Source: Bacteroidia bacterium
Lineage (GTDB): Bacteria; Bacteroidota; Bacteroidia; Flavobacteriales_E; Vicingaceae
Direction: 5' to 3'
NCBI GenBank assembly: GCA_030433355.1
Contig: JAUIMG010000002.1
Span: 248,001-312,000, forward strand
Length of the DNA: 64,000 nt
Position 1 is the first letter of the stretch. Each line of letters starts with the position of its first letter. A program made the translations under genes and the position numbers. This document shows positions 1-9,299 of this stretch, piece by piece. Under the pieces are notes generated by a model, which saw only the letters and a program-made list of their open reading frames with translations, made no database searches and was not told the DNA's origin.

Positions 1-1107
1 AGAAGCTACAATGCCAATCACTCCTTTATGCCAATCAGCATTGAACAAAACAGTAGATTTTCTTTTTTGCCAGTTTCTATGCTCAATTTCTGCTAAAGCT
101 TCTAGAGTGATAGCTCGGTCTAAGTCTTTTCGTTCATTATTTTGCTCATTAATATTATTTCCTTCTTGCATGGCAGCTGCAGCAGTTTCACTTAACATAA
201 CTTCTACTGCTTTTTTGCCGCTCTCTATCCTTCCGGCTGCATTTATTCTAGGGGCAAGGGTAAAAACTACATCGGTAACATTTAAGTTCTTTTTCTTTTG
301 TTTGGCTATGTCTAGCATAGCCTTAAAACCTGCTTGTGGATTAGCGTTTAATTTTCTTAAGCCATAATAGGTATATACCCTATTTTCTCCTACCATGGGT
401 ACAATGTCTGCGCAAATGCTTACTGCCAAAATATCTAGTTTATCTAAAAGTAACTCTAGACTAAGTTTGTTGTTGATAGACCACGCTTCCATTAGTTTAT
501 AGCCCACCCCGCATCCAGATAACTCCTTAAAGGGGTATTTGCAATCTGTTTGTTTGGGGTCTAAGACTGCAATGGCTTGAGGGATTTCTTCTCCTGGTGT
601 ATGGTGGTCGCAGATGATAAAGTCGATACCTTTTTCATTGGCATAATCTATTTTGTCGTTTGCTTTTATTCCACAGTCTAGGGCAATAATTAGGGTAAAA
701 TCGTTTTCCTTAGCGAAATCGATTCCTTGCAATGAAACTCCATAACCTTCCGTATATCTATCTGGAATGTAGTAGTCTATATTGGGGTAATAATTTTTTA
801 GATAAGAGTAAACTAAAGCTACAGCAGTAGTCCCGTCTACATCATAATCTCCATACACTAAAACTTTCTCTTCTTTTTCAATGGCGGTTTCTAATCGTTT
901 TACTGCTTTATCCATATTCTTCATCAGAAAAGGATTGTGAGTTTCTTCTAAGCTTGGTCGGAAATAAGATTTTGCTTTTTCAAAACTATCTACCTCTCTT
1001 CTTACCAAGATTTCTGAAAGAGAAGGATGCAGATTATTTAACTCTTCAGAGAGTTTGTCTATTTTCTCTGTATCTATCTTTTTTAGTTTCGTCCACCTTT
1101 TTTCCAT
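1..1107 (-). CDS. recJ: RecJ single-stranded-DNA-specific exonuclease (3' end cut by window)
   Basis: The frame is open from the left edge to an ATG at 1107-1105, giving 369 N-terminal residues. The DHH phosphoesterase core is visible: YGDYDVDGTTA near residues 85-95 (metal-binding Asp 87, 89 and 91) and CDHHTPGEE about 80 residues later. RecJ degrades 5'-ended single-stranded DNA in recombination and mismatch repair. The full family length is about 560-580 residues, so the C-terminal third (the oligonucleotide-binding part) lies outside the window. It is divergent from the APS reductase gene, with 86 bp between the starts. The assignment rests on motif order and is firm. Confidence 0.93.
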   Translation of the reverse strand, partial: MEKRWTKLKKIDTEKIDKLSEELNNLHPSLSEILVRREVDSFEKAKSYFRPSLEETHNPFLMKNMDKAVKRLETAIEKEEKVLVYGDYDVDGTTAVALVYSYLKNYYPNIDYYIPDRYTEGYGVSLQGIDFAKENDFTLIIALDCGIKANDKIDYANEKGIDFIICDHHTPGEEIPQAIAVLDPKQTDCKYPFKELSGCGVGYKLMEAWSINNKLSLELLLDKLDILAVSICADIVPMVGENRVYTYYGLRKLNANPQAGFKAMLDIAKQKKKNLNVTDVVFTLAPRINAAGRIESGKKAVEVMLSETAAAAMQEGNNINEQNNERKDLDRAITLEALAEIEHRNWQKRKSTVLFNADWHKGVIGIVAS

Positions 1108-1193
1108 ACTCCAAATTAGCCATTTCGATTTTATTTTCTTTTGTCGGCTATTATTTAAAATGACTATTTATTCCTCCTTACCTTTGTTTTCAA

Positions 1194-1853
1194 ATGAAAG
1201 ATATTTCTCCAATTCAGCGAAAAATTATTCAATATAAAAAACAAGGCTTACGTCTTTTTGCAACTTCTTCCTTCCAATCGCATAGTATTCCGCTTTTGCA
1301 TATTATTTCTGAAACAGATAAAAGTATTCCTATCTATTATTTGAATACTGGTTACCTTTTTCCTGAGACTATTGCTTTTAAAGACGAACTTTCTAAAAAG
1401 TTGGGTTTGCAATTTATTGCTTTGGAATCTAGTATTCCAAAAAGTCAGCAGAAGGATGCTAATGGACAGCTTTTTTTTACTTCAGATCCGGATTATTGCT
1501 GCTATTTAAATAAAACGCAGCCCATGGAGCCTATTCTAAAATCAACCGATGTGTGGATTAATGGCATACGTGCAGATCAAAATGCGAATAGAGCAGGAAT
1601 GAAAGAAGAAGAGCTAACGCCACAAGGAGCGATGAGGTATCATCCAATGCTCTCATGGACATCGAAAGACATATTCGATTACAGAAAACAATTCGATTTA
1701 CCGCCACACCCATTAGAAGCTAAGGGTTATTTAAGTATTGGTTGTGAACCCTGTACTAGAAAATTATTGCCTTCAGAAGACGAAAGAAGCGCCCGTTGGT
1801 TTGGAATGAATAAAGTAGAATGTGGATTACACACAGATTTAATTAAGAAATAG
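1194..1853 (+). CDS. cysH: Assimilatory adenylylsulfate (APS) reductase, CysH family
   Basis: This 219-residue cytosolic enzyme reduces adenylylsulfate to sulfite in cysteine synthesis. Cys102-Cys103 (YCCYLNKTQP) together with Cys184 and Cys187 (GCEPC) form the paired-cysteine pattern that binds a 4Fe-4S cluster, which marks the APS-reducing rather than the PAPS-reducing branch. The C-terminal ECGLH (209-213) holds the catalytic cysteine. The ATG at 1194 gives a normal family start. Its stop is directly followed, without a gap, by the ATG of the downstream epimerase gene, so the two are probably co-transcribed, although no pathway link is evident. Confidence 0.93.
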   Translation: MKDISPIQRKIIQYKKQGLRLFATSSFQSHSIPLLHIISETDKSIPIYYLNTGYLFPETIAFKDELSKKLGLQFIALESSIPKSQQKDANGQLFFTSDPDYCCYLNKTQPMEPILKSTDVWINGIRADQNANRAGMKEEELTPQGAMRYHPMLSWTSKDIFDYRKQFDLPPHPLEAKGYLSIGCEPCTRKLLPSEDERSARWFGMNKVECGLHTDLIKK

Positions 1854-2771
1854 ATGAAGGTATTAGTAACAGGAGGAGCTGGTTATTTAGGTACTGGTTT
1901 GATAAGTAAATTATCTACATTAAAAGAGGTAGAAGAGATTCTTATCTATGACAACTTCAGTAGGTCTAATAGAAATTTATTTATTGGAAAGGATAAATTG
2001 GACGATTGCAGAATCAATTTCTTACAAGCGGATATTCTCGACTCTAGAAGTTTAAAAAGAGCTTTAGTTGGAGTAGATGTGGTTTACCATTTGGCTGCAA
2101 ATGTTACTACTCCTTTTTCTGATCAAAATCCGCATCTTTTTGAGCAAATTAACCATTGGGGAACTGCAGAATTAGTTTATACTATAGAAGCCTCTGAAGT
2201 AAAGAAACTCATTTATTTGAGTAGTGTTTCTGTTTATGGAACCTCTTCCGAGGAGCTAACAGAAGAAAGTAATCTTAATCCAAGAACCTTTTATGGAATC
2301 TCTAAAATGCGAGGGGAAGACCATGTAAAAAGGATAATGGATAAATTGGATACCTATATTATTCGTTGCGGAAATGTTTATGGCTACAACAAAAGCATGC
2401 GCTTTGATGCAGTGATTAACCGCTTCATTTTTGAAGCAAATTTCAAGGGGAGAATTTCTATTAATGGAAGTGGTAGCCAACATAGGCCTTTTGTTCATAT
2501 AGAAAATGCTTCTAACATTCTTTCAAATCTTATTTTTTCTGGTTTTAAAAGTGGCACTTATAACCTTGTAGACAGAAATATGGCTGTCGGTGAAATTGTA
2601 GAAAAGCTAAGAGAGATTTACCCAAATTTAGAAATGCTCTTTGTAAATCAGCATTTAAGTATGAGAGAGTTAAAGGTAGCTTCGAATAAAGAATTGATGC
2701 GTTTAAATGATTCTAAAAAAATTGACTTCTTAGATCAATTAAAAGATTTTAAAGCAAACTTTACTTTTTAG
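1854..2771 (+). CDS. NAD-dependent sugar-nucleotide epimerase/dehydratase (extended SDR)
   Basis: This 305-residue protein has a glycine-rich dinucleotide site GGAGYLGTG at residues 7-15. It also shows the SSVSVYG segment and the YGISK pattern (Tyr-x-x-x-Lys) of extended short-chain dehydrogenases such as GalE- and WcaG-type enzymes. It probably modifies a nucleotide sugar for surface glycan synthesis, which fits the glycosyltransferases and ligase just downstream. The substrate cannot be read from the sequence. Its start abuts the cysH stop, and its 3' end overlaps the convergent rsmI by 11 bp. Confidence 0.85.
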   Translation: MKVLVTGGAGYLGTGLISKLSTLKEVEEILIYDNFSRSNRNLFIGKDKLDDCRINFLQADILDSRSLKRALVGVDVVYHLAANVTTPFSDQNPHLFEQINHWGTAELVYTIEASEVKKLIYLSSVSVYGTSSEELTEESNLNPRTFYGISKMRGEDHVKRIMDKLDTYIIRCGNVYGYNKSMRFDAVINRFIFEANFKGRISINGSGSQHRPFVHIENASNILSNLIFSGFKSGTYNLVDRNMAVGEIVEKLREIYPNLEMLFVNQHLSMRELKVASNKELMRLNDSKKIDFLDQLKDFKANFTF

Positions 2772-3441
2772 ATTTATTGCCTGCAACCACTAGTACAATT
2801 TCCCCTTTTAGTGTATTGTTTTCATAGTAGTTAAGCAGCTCTTCTAAAGTTCCTCTTATGTTTTCTTCATGTAATTTGCTTATTTCTCTGCTTACAGAAG
2901 CCATTCTGTCTTTTCCAAAGTATTCAGCTAATTGCTTTAATGTTTTGATTAAACGATGGGGAGATTCATAGAAAATAATTGTTCTTTCTTCTTCAGCTAG
3001 TTGGATTAATCGTGTTTGTCTGCCCTTTTTTGGAGGTAAAAAACCCTCAAATACGAACCTTTCTGAGGGTAAGCCTGAATTGCTTAATGCCGGGACAAAT
3101 GCGGTAGGTCCTGCTAAACTCTCAATTTCTATCTTATTTTCAATACAAGCTCTTACTAAAAGAAAGCCTGGATCTGAGATAGCTGGACTACCTGCATCAC
3201 TAATTAAAGCCATACTTTCTCCTTGCTCCAAACGCTCCACTAATTTCTCTGTAATTCGGTGTTCATTATGCTGATGATAGGATAAGAGAGGCTTGCTAAT
3301 TTCATAGGCTTTTAGCAATTTAGAGCTAACTCTTGTGTCTTCACAAAGAATAAGATCTACCTCTTTAAGAGTCTCCAAAGCTCTTAGAGTAATGTCCTTT
3401 AAATTTCCTATTGGAGTTGGAACTAAAAATAGTTTTGCCAT
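2761..3441 (-). CDS. rsmI: 16S rRNA (cytidine1402-2'-O)-methyltransferase RsmI
   Basis: The 226-residue sequence begins MAKLFLVPTPIGNLKDIT and contains CEDTRVSSKLL and SDAGSPAISDPG, signatures of the RsmI (YraL) branch of the tetrapyrrole-methylase fold. It methylates the ribose of C1402 in the 30S decoding centre using S-adenosylmethionine. The length is typical for the family. A TATTTTTG -7 element sits only 8 bp upstream of the ATG, so the transcript is probably nearly leaderless. Divergent from the GT2 gene. Confidence 0.95.
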   Translation of the reverse strand: MAKLFLVPTPIGNLKDITLRALETLKEVDLILCEDTRVSSKLLKAYEISKPLLSYHQHNEHRITEKLVERLEQGESMALISDAGSPAISDPGFLLVRACIENKIEIESLAGPTAFVPALSNSGLPSERFVFEGFLPPKKGRQTRLIQLAEEERTIIFYESPHRLIKTLKQLAEYFGKDRMASVSREISKLHEENIRGTLEELLNYYENNTLKGEIVLVVAGNKSKK

Positions 3442-3448
3442 TGAACTT

Positions 3449-3456
3449 CAAAAATA
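3449..3456 (-). promoter_or_regulatory. Bacteroidota -7 promoter element for rsmI
   Basis: On the minus strand the bases read TATTTTTG, matching the TAnnTTTG -7 consensus of the Bacteroidota primary sigma factor. It lies 8 bp before the rsmI ATG. A clear -33 TTG was not found, so this is a candidate only. Confidence 0.4.
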
Positions 3457-3515
3457 TGCTTTTCTTATCTCTATGCTGCATATTTCGATTCGTCTGAATT
3501 AAGTTAATTTGCAAT

Positions 3516-4286
3516 ATGGCGATTAAAGTCTCAGCTGCTATTATTACTTTCAATGAAGAAAGAAATATTGAAAGATGCTTGAACTCTTTAGAAGGTATTG
3601 TGGATGAAATTGTAGTGGTTGACTCTTATTCCACCGATAGGACCAAATCTATTTGTTTAGCTAAGCAGGTCAAATTCTTAGAAAGGAAGTTTGATGGACA
3701 TATTCAACAGAAAAATTGGGCAAAAGACCAAACCACATCAAATTACGTATTATCATTAGATGCAGATGAAGCTTTAAGTGAAGAGCTCAAAAGTTCAATT
3801 TTAGCAGTTAAATCTGATTGGCAATGCGATGCTTATGAGTTAAATAGATTAACCAATTATTGTGGAAAATGGATTCATCATTCGGCTTGGTATCCAGATA
3901 AAAAGCTTCGCTTATTTGATAGGCGAAAAGGGAAGTGGGGAGGTAACAATCCACATGATAAATACTTAGCAGAGAAAGGGGCTAAAGTTGGATTTTTGCA
4001 AGGAGATCTTCTTCATTACTCTTATTACACGGAGGAAGAGCACTTAAATCAAATCGAAAAATTTTCAACCATTGGAGCAAAAGCTCTATTTGAAAAAGGA
4101 CAGAAATCATCTTACTTTAAAATGAGCTATAAGGCTTTGGCTAGATTTATAAAAGCGTTTATAGTTTATCGTGGGTTTCTTGATGGGAAAGCTGGGTTAA
4201 CCATTGCTAAGAATTCTGCCTATTCTAATTGGCTTAAGTATAAAAAATTGCTGCAATTACATAAAGGAGAAGTTATAGATGGTTAA
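3516..4286 (+). CDS. Glycosyltransferase family 2 (lipopolysaccharide-core type)
   Basis: This 256-residue protein opens with AAIITFNEERNIERCL and EIVVVDSYSTDRT, the GT-A nucleotide-sugar fold, and has an LSLDADEA segment that supplies the metal-binding DxD-type acidic cluster. The overall layout resembles WaaE/KdtX-like glucosyltransferases acting on lipopolysaccharide inner core. It overlaps the next glycosyltransferase gene by 8 bp (4279-4286), indicating translational coupling. Donor and acceptor sugars are not determinable here. Confidence 0.88.
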   Translation: MAIKVSAAIITFNEERNIERCLNSLEGIVDEIVVVDSYSTDRTKSICLAKQVKFLERKFDGHIQQKNWAKDQTTSNYVLSLDADEALSEELKSSILAVKSDWQCDAYELNRLTNYCGKWIHHSAWYPDKKLRLFDRRKGKWGGNNPHDKYLAEKGAKVGFLQGDLLHYSYYTEEEHLNQIEKFSTIGAKALFEKGQKSSYFKMSYKALARFIKAFIVYRGFLDGKAGLTIAKNSAYSNWLKYKKLLQLHKGEVIDG

Positions 4287-5373
4287 AATGAAAGTGCTTC
4301 ATGTTTCAACGGCTAAAAGCTGGAGAGGGGGAGAGCAGCAATTGGCTTATTTGATGGAAGAGCTCGACGCTACGGTAGATCAATGGGTAGTTTGTGCAGC
4401 CAATTCTTCTTTCGAAGAATATGTGAAAGGAAAGGGCTTTAATTATTTTTCTCAATCGAAGAGTAGCGGATTTGATATCCCTTTTGCAAAGCGAATAGCA
4501 AAAATTTGCAAAGAAAGAGAGATAGATATTGTCCATACCCACGATTCTCATGCACATACCTTTGCTTTTTTAAGTGTTCAGCTTTTTGGTAACAAATCTC
4601 CAATTGTTGTTAGCAGAAGAGTAGATTTTCCAGTAAAAAAAGGATGGCTCTCAAAATTGAAATACAATCATTCCAGTATAAAAAAAATAGTTTGTGTAAG
4701 TAATGCTATTCAAGAAATTACAAAGCAGGGAATAACTGACCATACTAAGTTAGCCGTTGTTCATTCAGGGATAGATTTGAGTAAATTTTCTCCTAGAATT
4801 GGCTTATTAAGGAAGGAGCTTGCTATTTCTGATTCTACCTTTTTAATTGGAAATACTTCTGCACTTGCTGACCATAAAGATTATTTTACCTTCTTAGAAG
4901 TAGCGAAAAAACTAAGTGATGAAGACCAGCACGTTAGGTTTGTTATTTTAGGAAAGGGACCGCTAGAAAATGAAATAAAGGCGAGAGCTAAAGAGCTTAA
5001 ACTAGATAATAAAGTAATATTTGCAGGATTTAGAGATGATATTCCTATCATTCTAGCTGACTTAGACCTCTTTTTAATCACTTCTAAAACAGAAGGCTTG
5101 GGAACTTCTATCATTGATGCATTTGCGGCAAAAGTTCCTGTTGTAGCTACTGCAGCAGGTGGCATCCCTGAATTGGTGGAAAATGAAATTACTGGTTTAC
5201 TTAATCCTGTATATGGAATAGATAAGTTAGTAGAGTCTGTTTTGAGATTGAAGTCTAATGCCAGTTTGGCAAAAGAAATATCTGCGAATGCTTATGAAAA
5301 GGCGAAACTGTTTGATAAAAAATTAACAGCTGAGAAAACCTACTCTATTTACCGTTCTATTTTAAAGATTTAG
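4279..5373 (+). CDS. Glycosyltransferase family 4 (GT-B fold)
   Basis: This 364-residue protein starts MVKMKVLHVSTAKSWRGGEQQ; an internal ATG at 4288 is an equally good start. The C-terminal half carries VILGKGPLE, FAGFRDDIP and a TEGLGTSIIDAFAAKVPVVAT stretch in which the Glu and Gly-rich region contact the nucleotide-sugar donor, as in GT4 enzymes. It overlaps the GT2 gene by 8 bp, and its 3' end overlaps the convergent O-antigen ligase gene by 17 bp. It probably adds a sugar to the lipopolysaccharide core or O-chain; the linkage is unknown. Confidence 0.88.
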   Translation: MVKMKVLHVSTAKSWRGGEQQLAYLMEELDATVDQWVVCAANSSFEEYVKGKGFNYFSQSKSSGFDIPFAKRIAKICKEREIDIVHTHDSHAHTFAFLSVQLFGNKSPIVVSRRVDFPVKKGWLSKLKYNHSSIKKIVCVSNAIQEITKQGITDHTKLAVVHSGIDLSKFSPRIGLLRKELAISDSTFLIGNTSALADHKDYFTFLEVAKKLSDEDQHVRFVILGKGPLENEIKARAKELKLDNKVIFAGFRDDIPIILADLDLFLITSKTEGLGTSIIDAFAAKVPVVATAAGGIPELVENEITGLLNPVYGIDKLVESVLRLKSNASLAKEISANAYEKAKLFDKKLTAEKTYSIYRSILKI

Positions 5374-6955
5374 GTATTCCTAATATAAATAAAGTGTTGA
5401 AGAAAGCAAAGAAAGTAACACCTGCTTGTGTCTCTAGAGTGTCCTCTGTTATAAAAGAGAGACATGCGATGATAAAAAAACTCAAATAAAGTGGATTCTT
5501 GTAAAGTTGGACTTTCCAAATTGGATATAGTAGAAACAAAATGAAAATGAAAAAGCCTATTAATCCGAACGTTAAGGCAATTGTTAGATATTGGTTATGA
5601 GCTCTTCGTCTATATTGCTCAGATAGTGTGCTTTTGTCTTTTTTGTATTGCTCCTTGAAGCTCTCTTTAACATCACCAGTTCCAACTCCGAAAAGCCAAT
5701 TTTGTTTAAAGATTTTAATGGCTGTTTTCCAATACTCTATTCTCATTACCAAAGAGAAACCACTTGCAATACCTCTTTTTTGGTAGTTCTCAAATTCATA
5801 AAAGCTACGATGAATTCTGTTTTCAATAGGGCTGTGATTTAAGTAATACGCATTAGCAATGCCATTTTCTATGGCTTTAATTTCCGCATTGGTCAGCTGC
5901 TCCATACCAACACTGTCTTTTTTTAGACCTTTAGAAGATAGAAATCGGTAAACGGTAGTTTCCAATTTCTGTCCTTTTTTGTCTAATCCATTAAAGGCAA
6001 GAGTACTTCGTTTATTCCATTGCTTTTCTACTTCTTTTTTTGCAATAAATCTCCATACGTAGACTCCATTCTCTGCAATCTTTATATCAGGTTCATTCCA
6101 ATAATAATTCCCATTCTTGCTTTTTGTTCCTTTAAAAGACTCTTGATCAAAGTTTAAAGAAATTCCATTAGAGAATTCAGTTTGAATTCTTTTAATAATA
6201 CTGAAACAATAATAAAAAACAGCTGTCAAAATCAATAGAGGAGTTAGTTTAGTGATTATTTTGATATCACTTTTTAAGAGCTGATTTATTAACAGAATGG
6301 AACTTGCAAACAGGAAAGTTAAAATTCCTGTGTAGAGTTCGAAAAGTACAAGAGATGCAGTAAACCATAAGGCAAGGCCAAAGAGAGGTAATTGAAATCT
6401 TTTTATTCTTTTAGCTAGAAGAAAGCTAATAAAAATTGCCAAGGAGATATTAAGTCCGTACCTAATATGCGATATATAGATGGATAACTCTCTTTTGTCT
6501 ATAATTTCTTCATTCGTCCAGCCAAAAAGTTTAAAGTAACTAGCTATGGTGAGAATAAATAAGGTGATGAGATATATTCCCAATAAGCCATAAAGTTCTT
6601 TTTCTTCTAATTTTTTTGAACTAGCTAAGACTACTGGCAATAGTAATAGAGGTAATTTTTTTTCAATATCTCTAAAGCCATAGGAGAAGTCAGATGTCCA
6701 GAGTAAACCAATAAAATGAAGAAGAATTAGTGACAAGAGGATCCAGACGAGTTTATTCTCTTTTAGACTCTTCCATTTTCTGCTGAAGTCTAGTTCTAAA
6801 ATCCAATTACCAAGAATAATAAATTGACCAATACTCATTAAAATATTGGACCAGCCTAAGCCACAAAATATAGTGGCTAGCCCTAGCAAATAAAGGGATC
6901 GATGAATTAGAAAGTGATAATTAGAGTCTTCTAGATAACGTTTTATTAGTTTCAA
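5357..6955 (-). CDS. O-antigen ligase family membrane protein (WaaL/Wzy-like)
   Basis: This 532-residue, strongly hydrophobic protein has about ten or more membrane segments and a large polar loop at roughly residues 255-400. Following the loop is RRAHNQYLTIALTFG, resembling the Wzy_C region, where a conserved Arg and His act in ligation of polymerised glycan to lipid A-core. The glycosyltransferases next door support an envelope glycan role. The start is set by MKLIKRYLEDSNYH, and it overlaps the upstream ctpA-type gene by 4 bp (ATGA type), so the two are translationally coupled. Confidence 0.8.
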   Translation of the reverse strand: MKLIKRYLEDSNYHFLIHRSLYLLGLATIFCGLGWSNILMSIGQFIILGNWILELDFSRKWKSLKENKLVWILLSLILLHFIGLLWTSDFSYGFRDIEKKLPLLLLPVVLASSKKLEEKELYGLLGIYLITLFILTIASYFKLFGWTNEEIIDKRELSIYISHIRYGLNISLAIFISFLLAKRIKRFQLPLFGLALWFTASLVLFELYTGILTFLFASSILLINQLLKSDIKIITKLTPLLILTAVFYYCFSIIKRIQTEFSNGISLNFDQESFKGTKSKNGNYYWNEPDIKIAENGVYVWRFIAKKEVEKQWNKRSTLAFNGLDKKGQKLETTVYRFLSSKGLKKDSVGMEQLTNAEIKAIENGIANAYYLNHSPIENRIHRSFYEFENYQKRGIASGFSLVMRIEYWKTAIKIFKQNWLFGVGTGDVKESFKEQYKKDKSTLSEQYRRRAHNQYLTIALTFGLIGFFIFILFLLYPIWKVQLYKNPLYLSFFIIACLSFITEDTLETQAGVTFFAFFNTLFILGIPKSLK

Positions 6956-8625
6956 TTGCCTTCTTTACTTTCTCTAAACGTTCCTGAGAGTAATTGATTG
7001 TATTTGGTTTGGTTTTTTAGAACATCTTTAGCTTCTAAAACATCCGGATCATCATCCAAAGATTGTATTATTCTGCCATTTTGGAAATAGTATCTAGATA
7101 TGATTTCATTTTCTAAGATTTGCTTGATTTCATCTTTGAAATGCTCCAAGTCTTCATCTTTTTCTTCCTCTATTTTAAGTTGCAGGTTTTTAAACTCTTT
7201 ATCTATCCTTGCAAAATATCCTTCTTTTTCAGCAGTTTTCTTTAGATTCTCTAATAAGTGTTCACTTTTTGTTTCGTAGTTGTAGTCCTTATCCTTTAAA
7301 AAAGCAATAAAGTCTGCGTATTCTTCATCTGAGAGCGTAAACTCTTTTGGACTTTTAATGTTATCGTGATTTACATAATAGTAAGAGGCATAATCAAAAA
7401 TTAAAAGTTTGGCTAGTAAAGTGGCTGAAACTTGACTCAAATTATCTCTGTCGGTAGCTAAATCTGGCTTTATACCTTTGCCATCAAATACTTCTCTTTT
7501 ATTTACTAGTGTTTTAAAACCTCGAATAAGTGAATCAGGTACTTTTTCTGCTTCCCCCTCTTCATTCTTATTGGAATAATCTATTTTTTGAATACATCTA
7601 CCACTTGGTATATAGTATTTTGCAACGGTTACTTTTAACTGGGCATTATAGCTAAGGGGTCTTGTTTGTTGCACCAAACCTTTGCCAAACGTTTGACTAC
7701 CAATTAAAAGCGCCCGATCATAATCTTGTAAAGCTCCTGCCACAATTTCTGATGCGGATGCAGATCCTTGGTCTACCAAAATAACAACTGGAATTTCTGT
7801 ATCTATTGGCGCATTAGCTGCAAGATAAGTTTGATCCCATTCCGATAATTTGCCTTTTGTTTCAACCACCAGTTTGCCTTTCGGAATAAAAGTGTTAACA
7901 ATATTAACCGCCTCAATTAGCAATCCTCCACCATTACCTCTTAGGTCAAAAATTAATTGTTCCATGCCTTGTTCCTTAAGGTCTTTAAAGGCATCAATAA
8001 AACTCTTGGAAGCCGTTTGGGTAAAGCTAATTAGTTTGATATATCCAATTTTATCATCAACTAAGCCATAATAAGGAACATCATCTACCTTAATATTTTC
8101 TCTTACCAGAGATTTTTGAACCTCTTTACCACTTTTAAGTTCTAAGATTTTCAGTTTCACTTCTGTTCCTGCTTGACCCTTTAAAAACTCGCTGATATCA
8201 GAGGTGCTTTTTTCCCTAACGTCTTGCCCATCTATTTCTATAACTTTATCTCCGGCGCGGAGCCCTGCTTTAAACGCAGGAAAGCCTTCGTATGGCTCGG
8301 AAATTACAACATAAGAGCTATCTTTATGAATTAATGCACCAATTCCACCGTATTGTCCAGTGGTCATAAATTTAAAGTCTTCAATCTGAGACTCGGGAAT
8401 ATAATTGGTGTAAGGGTCAAGCGACATTAACATACCGTCTATGGCCGTTTTCATTAACTGACCCGGTTGAGTTTCATCTACGTAATAGGTGTTTAACTCT
8501 TTGAAAAGAGTCGCGAAAATGTCTAAGTTTTTAGATAATTCAAAATATTTATCGGCAAATCCAAGACTCAAAAATGAGCCTAAGATTACACTTGCTACAA
8601 TAATTCTTTTTTTTATTTTGCTCAT
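6952..8625 (-). CDS. Carboxy-terminal processing peptidase, S41 family (CtpA-like)
   Basis: This 557-residue protein has an N-terminal signal/anchor (residues 8-24), a PDZ domain around 90-170 (GIGALIHKDSSYVV, GLRAGDKVIEIDG) and the S41 catalytic core. The Ser-Lys dyad is seen in VDQGSASASEIVAGAL and SQTFGKGLVQQ. A charged C-terminal extension of about 180 residues follows. Such periplasmic proteases trim or degrade envelope proteins from the C-terminus. It lies 2 bp downstream of yidD, in the same orientation as rnpA and yidD, and is probably co-transcribed with them. Confidence 0.93.
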   Translation of the reverse strand: MSKIKKRIIVASVILGSFLSLGFADKYFELSKNLDIFATLFKELNTYYVDETQPGQLMKTAIDGMLMSLDPYTNYIPESQIEDFKFMTTGQYGGIGALIHKDSSYVVISEPYEGFPAFKAGLRAGDKVIEIDGQDVREKSTSDISEFLKGQAGTEVKLKILELKSGKEVQKSLVRENIKVDDVPYYGLVDDKIGYIKLISFTQTASKSFIDAFKDLKEQGMEQLIFDLRGNGGGLLIEAVNIVNTFIPKGKLVVETKGKLSEWDQTYLAANAPIDTEIPVVILVDQGSASASEIVAGALQDYDRALLIGSQTFGKGLVQQTRPLSYNAQLKVTVAKYYIPSGRCIQKIDYSNKNEEGEAEKVPDSLIRGFKTLVNKREVFDGKGIKPDLATDRDNLSQVSATLLAKLLIFDYASYYYVNHDNIKSPKEFTLSDEEYADFIAFLKDKDYNYETKSEHLLENLKKTAEKEGYFARIDKEFKNLQLKIEEEKDEDLEHFKDEIKQILENEIISRYYFQNGRIIQSLDDDPDVLEAKDVLKNQTKYNQLLSGTFRESKEGN

Positions 8626-8627
8626 AA

Positions 8628-8855
8628 TTAAGATTTCGGTACGGGGTCATAACCAGACCCTCCCCAAGGGTGACAGGATAAAATTCTTTTAATTGCTAAG
8701 TAACTGCCTTTGAATGCTCCATGAACTTTTAAGGCTTCAATTGAATAAGCAGAGCAAGTTGGCATATACCTGCAGTTTGCTCCTAGAAATGGAGATAAAG
8801 TAATCTGATAGATTCTTATTAAAAGTATAAATAACTTACTAAATAGCTTGTTCAT
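8628..8855 (-). CDS. yidD: Membrane protein insertion efficiency factor YidD
   Basis: This 75-residue protein carries the family signature: an amphipathic N-terminus, then [20 protein letters not shown] and [12 protein letters not shown]. YidD is an inner-membrane-associated factor that assists YidC insertase. It overlaps rnpA by 17 bp (8839-8855), the classic rnpA-yidD pairing. In this genome the pair continues into an S41 protease rather than yidC. Confidence 0.96.
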   Translation of the reverse strand: MNKLFSKLFILLIRIYQITLSPFLGANCRYMPTCSAYSIEALKVHGAFKGSYLAIKRILSCHPWGGSGYDPVPKS

Positions 8856-9231
8856 ACTGCTCTTTCAATTCTTGTAAAATTAAGACTATTTTGTCCTCAA
8901 TGTCTTGATAAGAAAGGGGTTTATTGGCAAGATAGATTAGAAACAATAATAGTTGTTTGTCTTTTTGCTCGATAGGATCTTTTAAAATTTGTTTGTTTCT
9001 CCTATAGGCCTCTCTTAATCTCCTTTTCAGGAGGTTTCTATCAACCGCTTTTTTAAATAGTCTTTTAGGAACACTAAAGCCAACTTGAATTTTTTCAGAA
9101 TTTTGTTCTAAATCGATCTTTTTGAAAATGCATTTAATAGGGAATTGGGTAATGGAATTACCCTCTTTAAAAACAAGATCTAGCTTAATTTTGCTTTTAA
9201 GGATTTCAGCTCTTTTTAAATCTTGATTCAT
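8839..9231 (-). CDS. rnpA: Ribonuclease P protein component
   Basis: This 130-residue basic protein contains the RNR motif region [16 protein letters not shown], characteristic of RnpA, preceded by [16 protein letters not shown]. It is the protein subunit of RNase P, which matures the 5' ends of tRNA. The C-terminal 40 residues, rich in Leu, Lys and Glu, extend a little beyond the compact core. It is the first gene of the rnpA-yidD-ctpA run and lies just beyond the hemD terminator. Confidence 0.95.
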   Translation of the reverse strand: MNQDLKRAEILKSKIKLDLVFKEGNSITQFPIKCIFKKIDLEQNSEKIQVGFSVPKRLFKKAVDRNLLKRRLREAYRRNKQILKDPIEQKDKQLLLFLIYLANKPLSYQDIEDKIVLILQELKEQYEQAI

Positions 9232-9242
9232 AGAGATTAAAA

Positions 9243-9280
9243 ATAAAAAAAGGCATTAACCTAAATCGGATAATGCCTTA
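9243..9280 (-). terminator. Rho-independent terminator after hemD
   Basis: Inverted repeat AAGGCATTA/TAATGCCTT (9250-9258 and 9271-9279) with a 12-nt loop, followed on the minus strand by a T run. It separates hemD from rnpA. The hairpin also has a T-rich tract on the plus side, so it may work in both directions. Confidence 0.75.
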
Positions 9281-9299
9281 ATCTTTTTTAAGATAAAAT

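Noticed and set aside
11-367. Plus-strand frame at the left edge
   Set aside because: It is antisense to recJ, whose frame is open from the edge.
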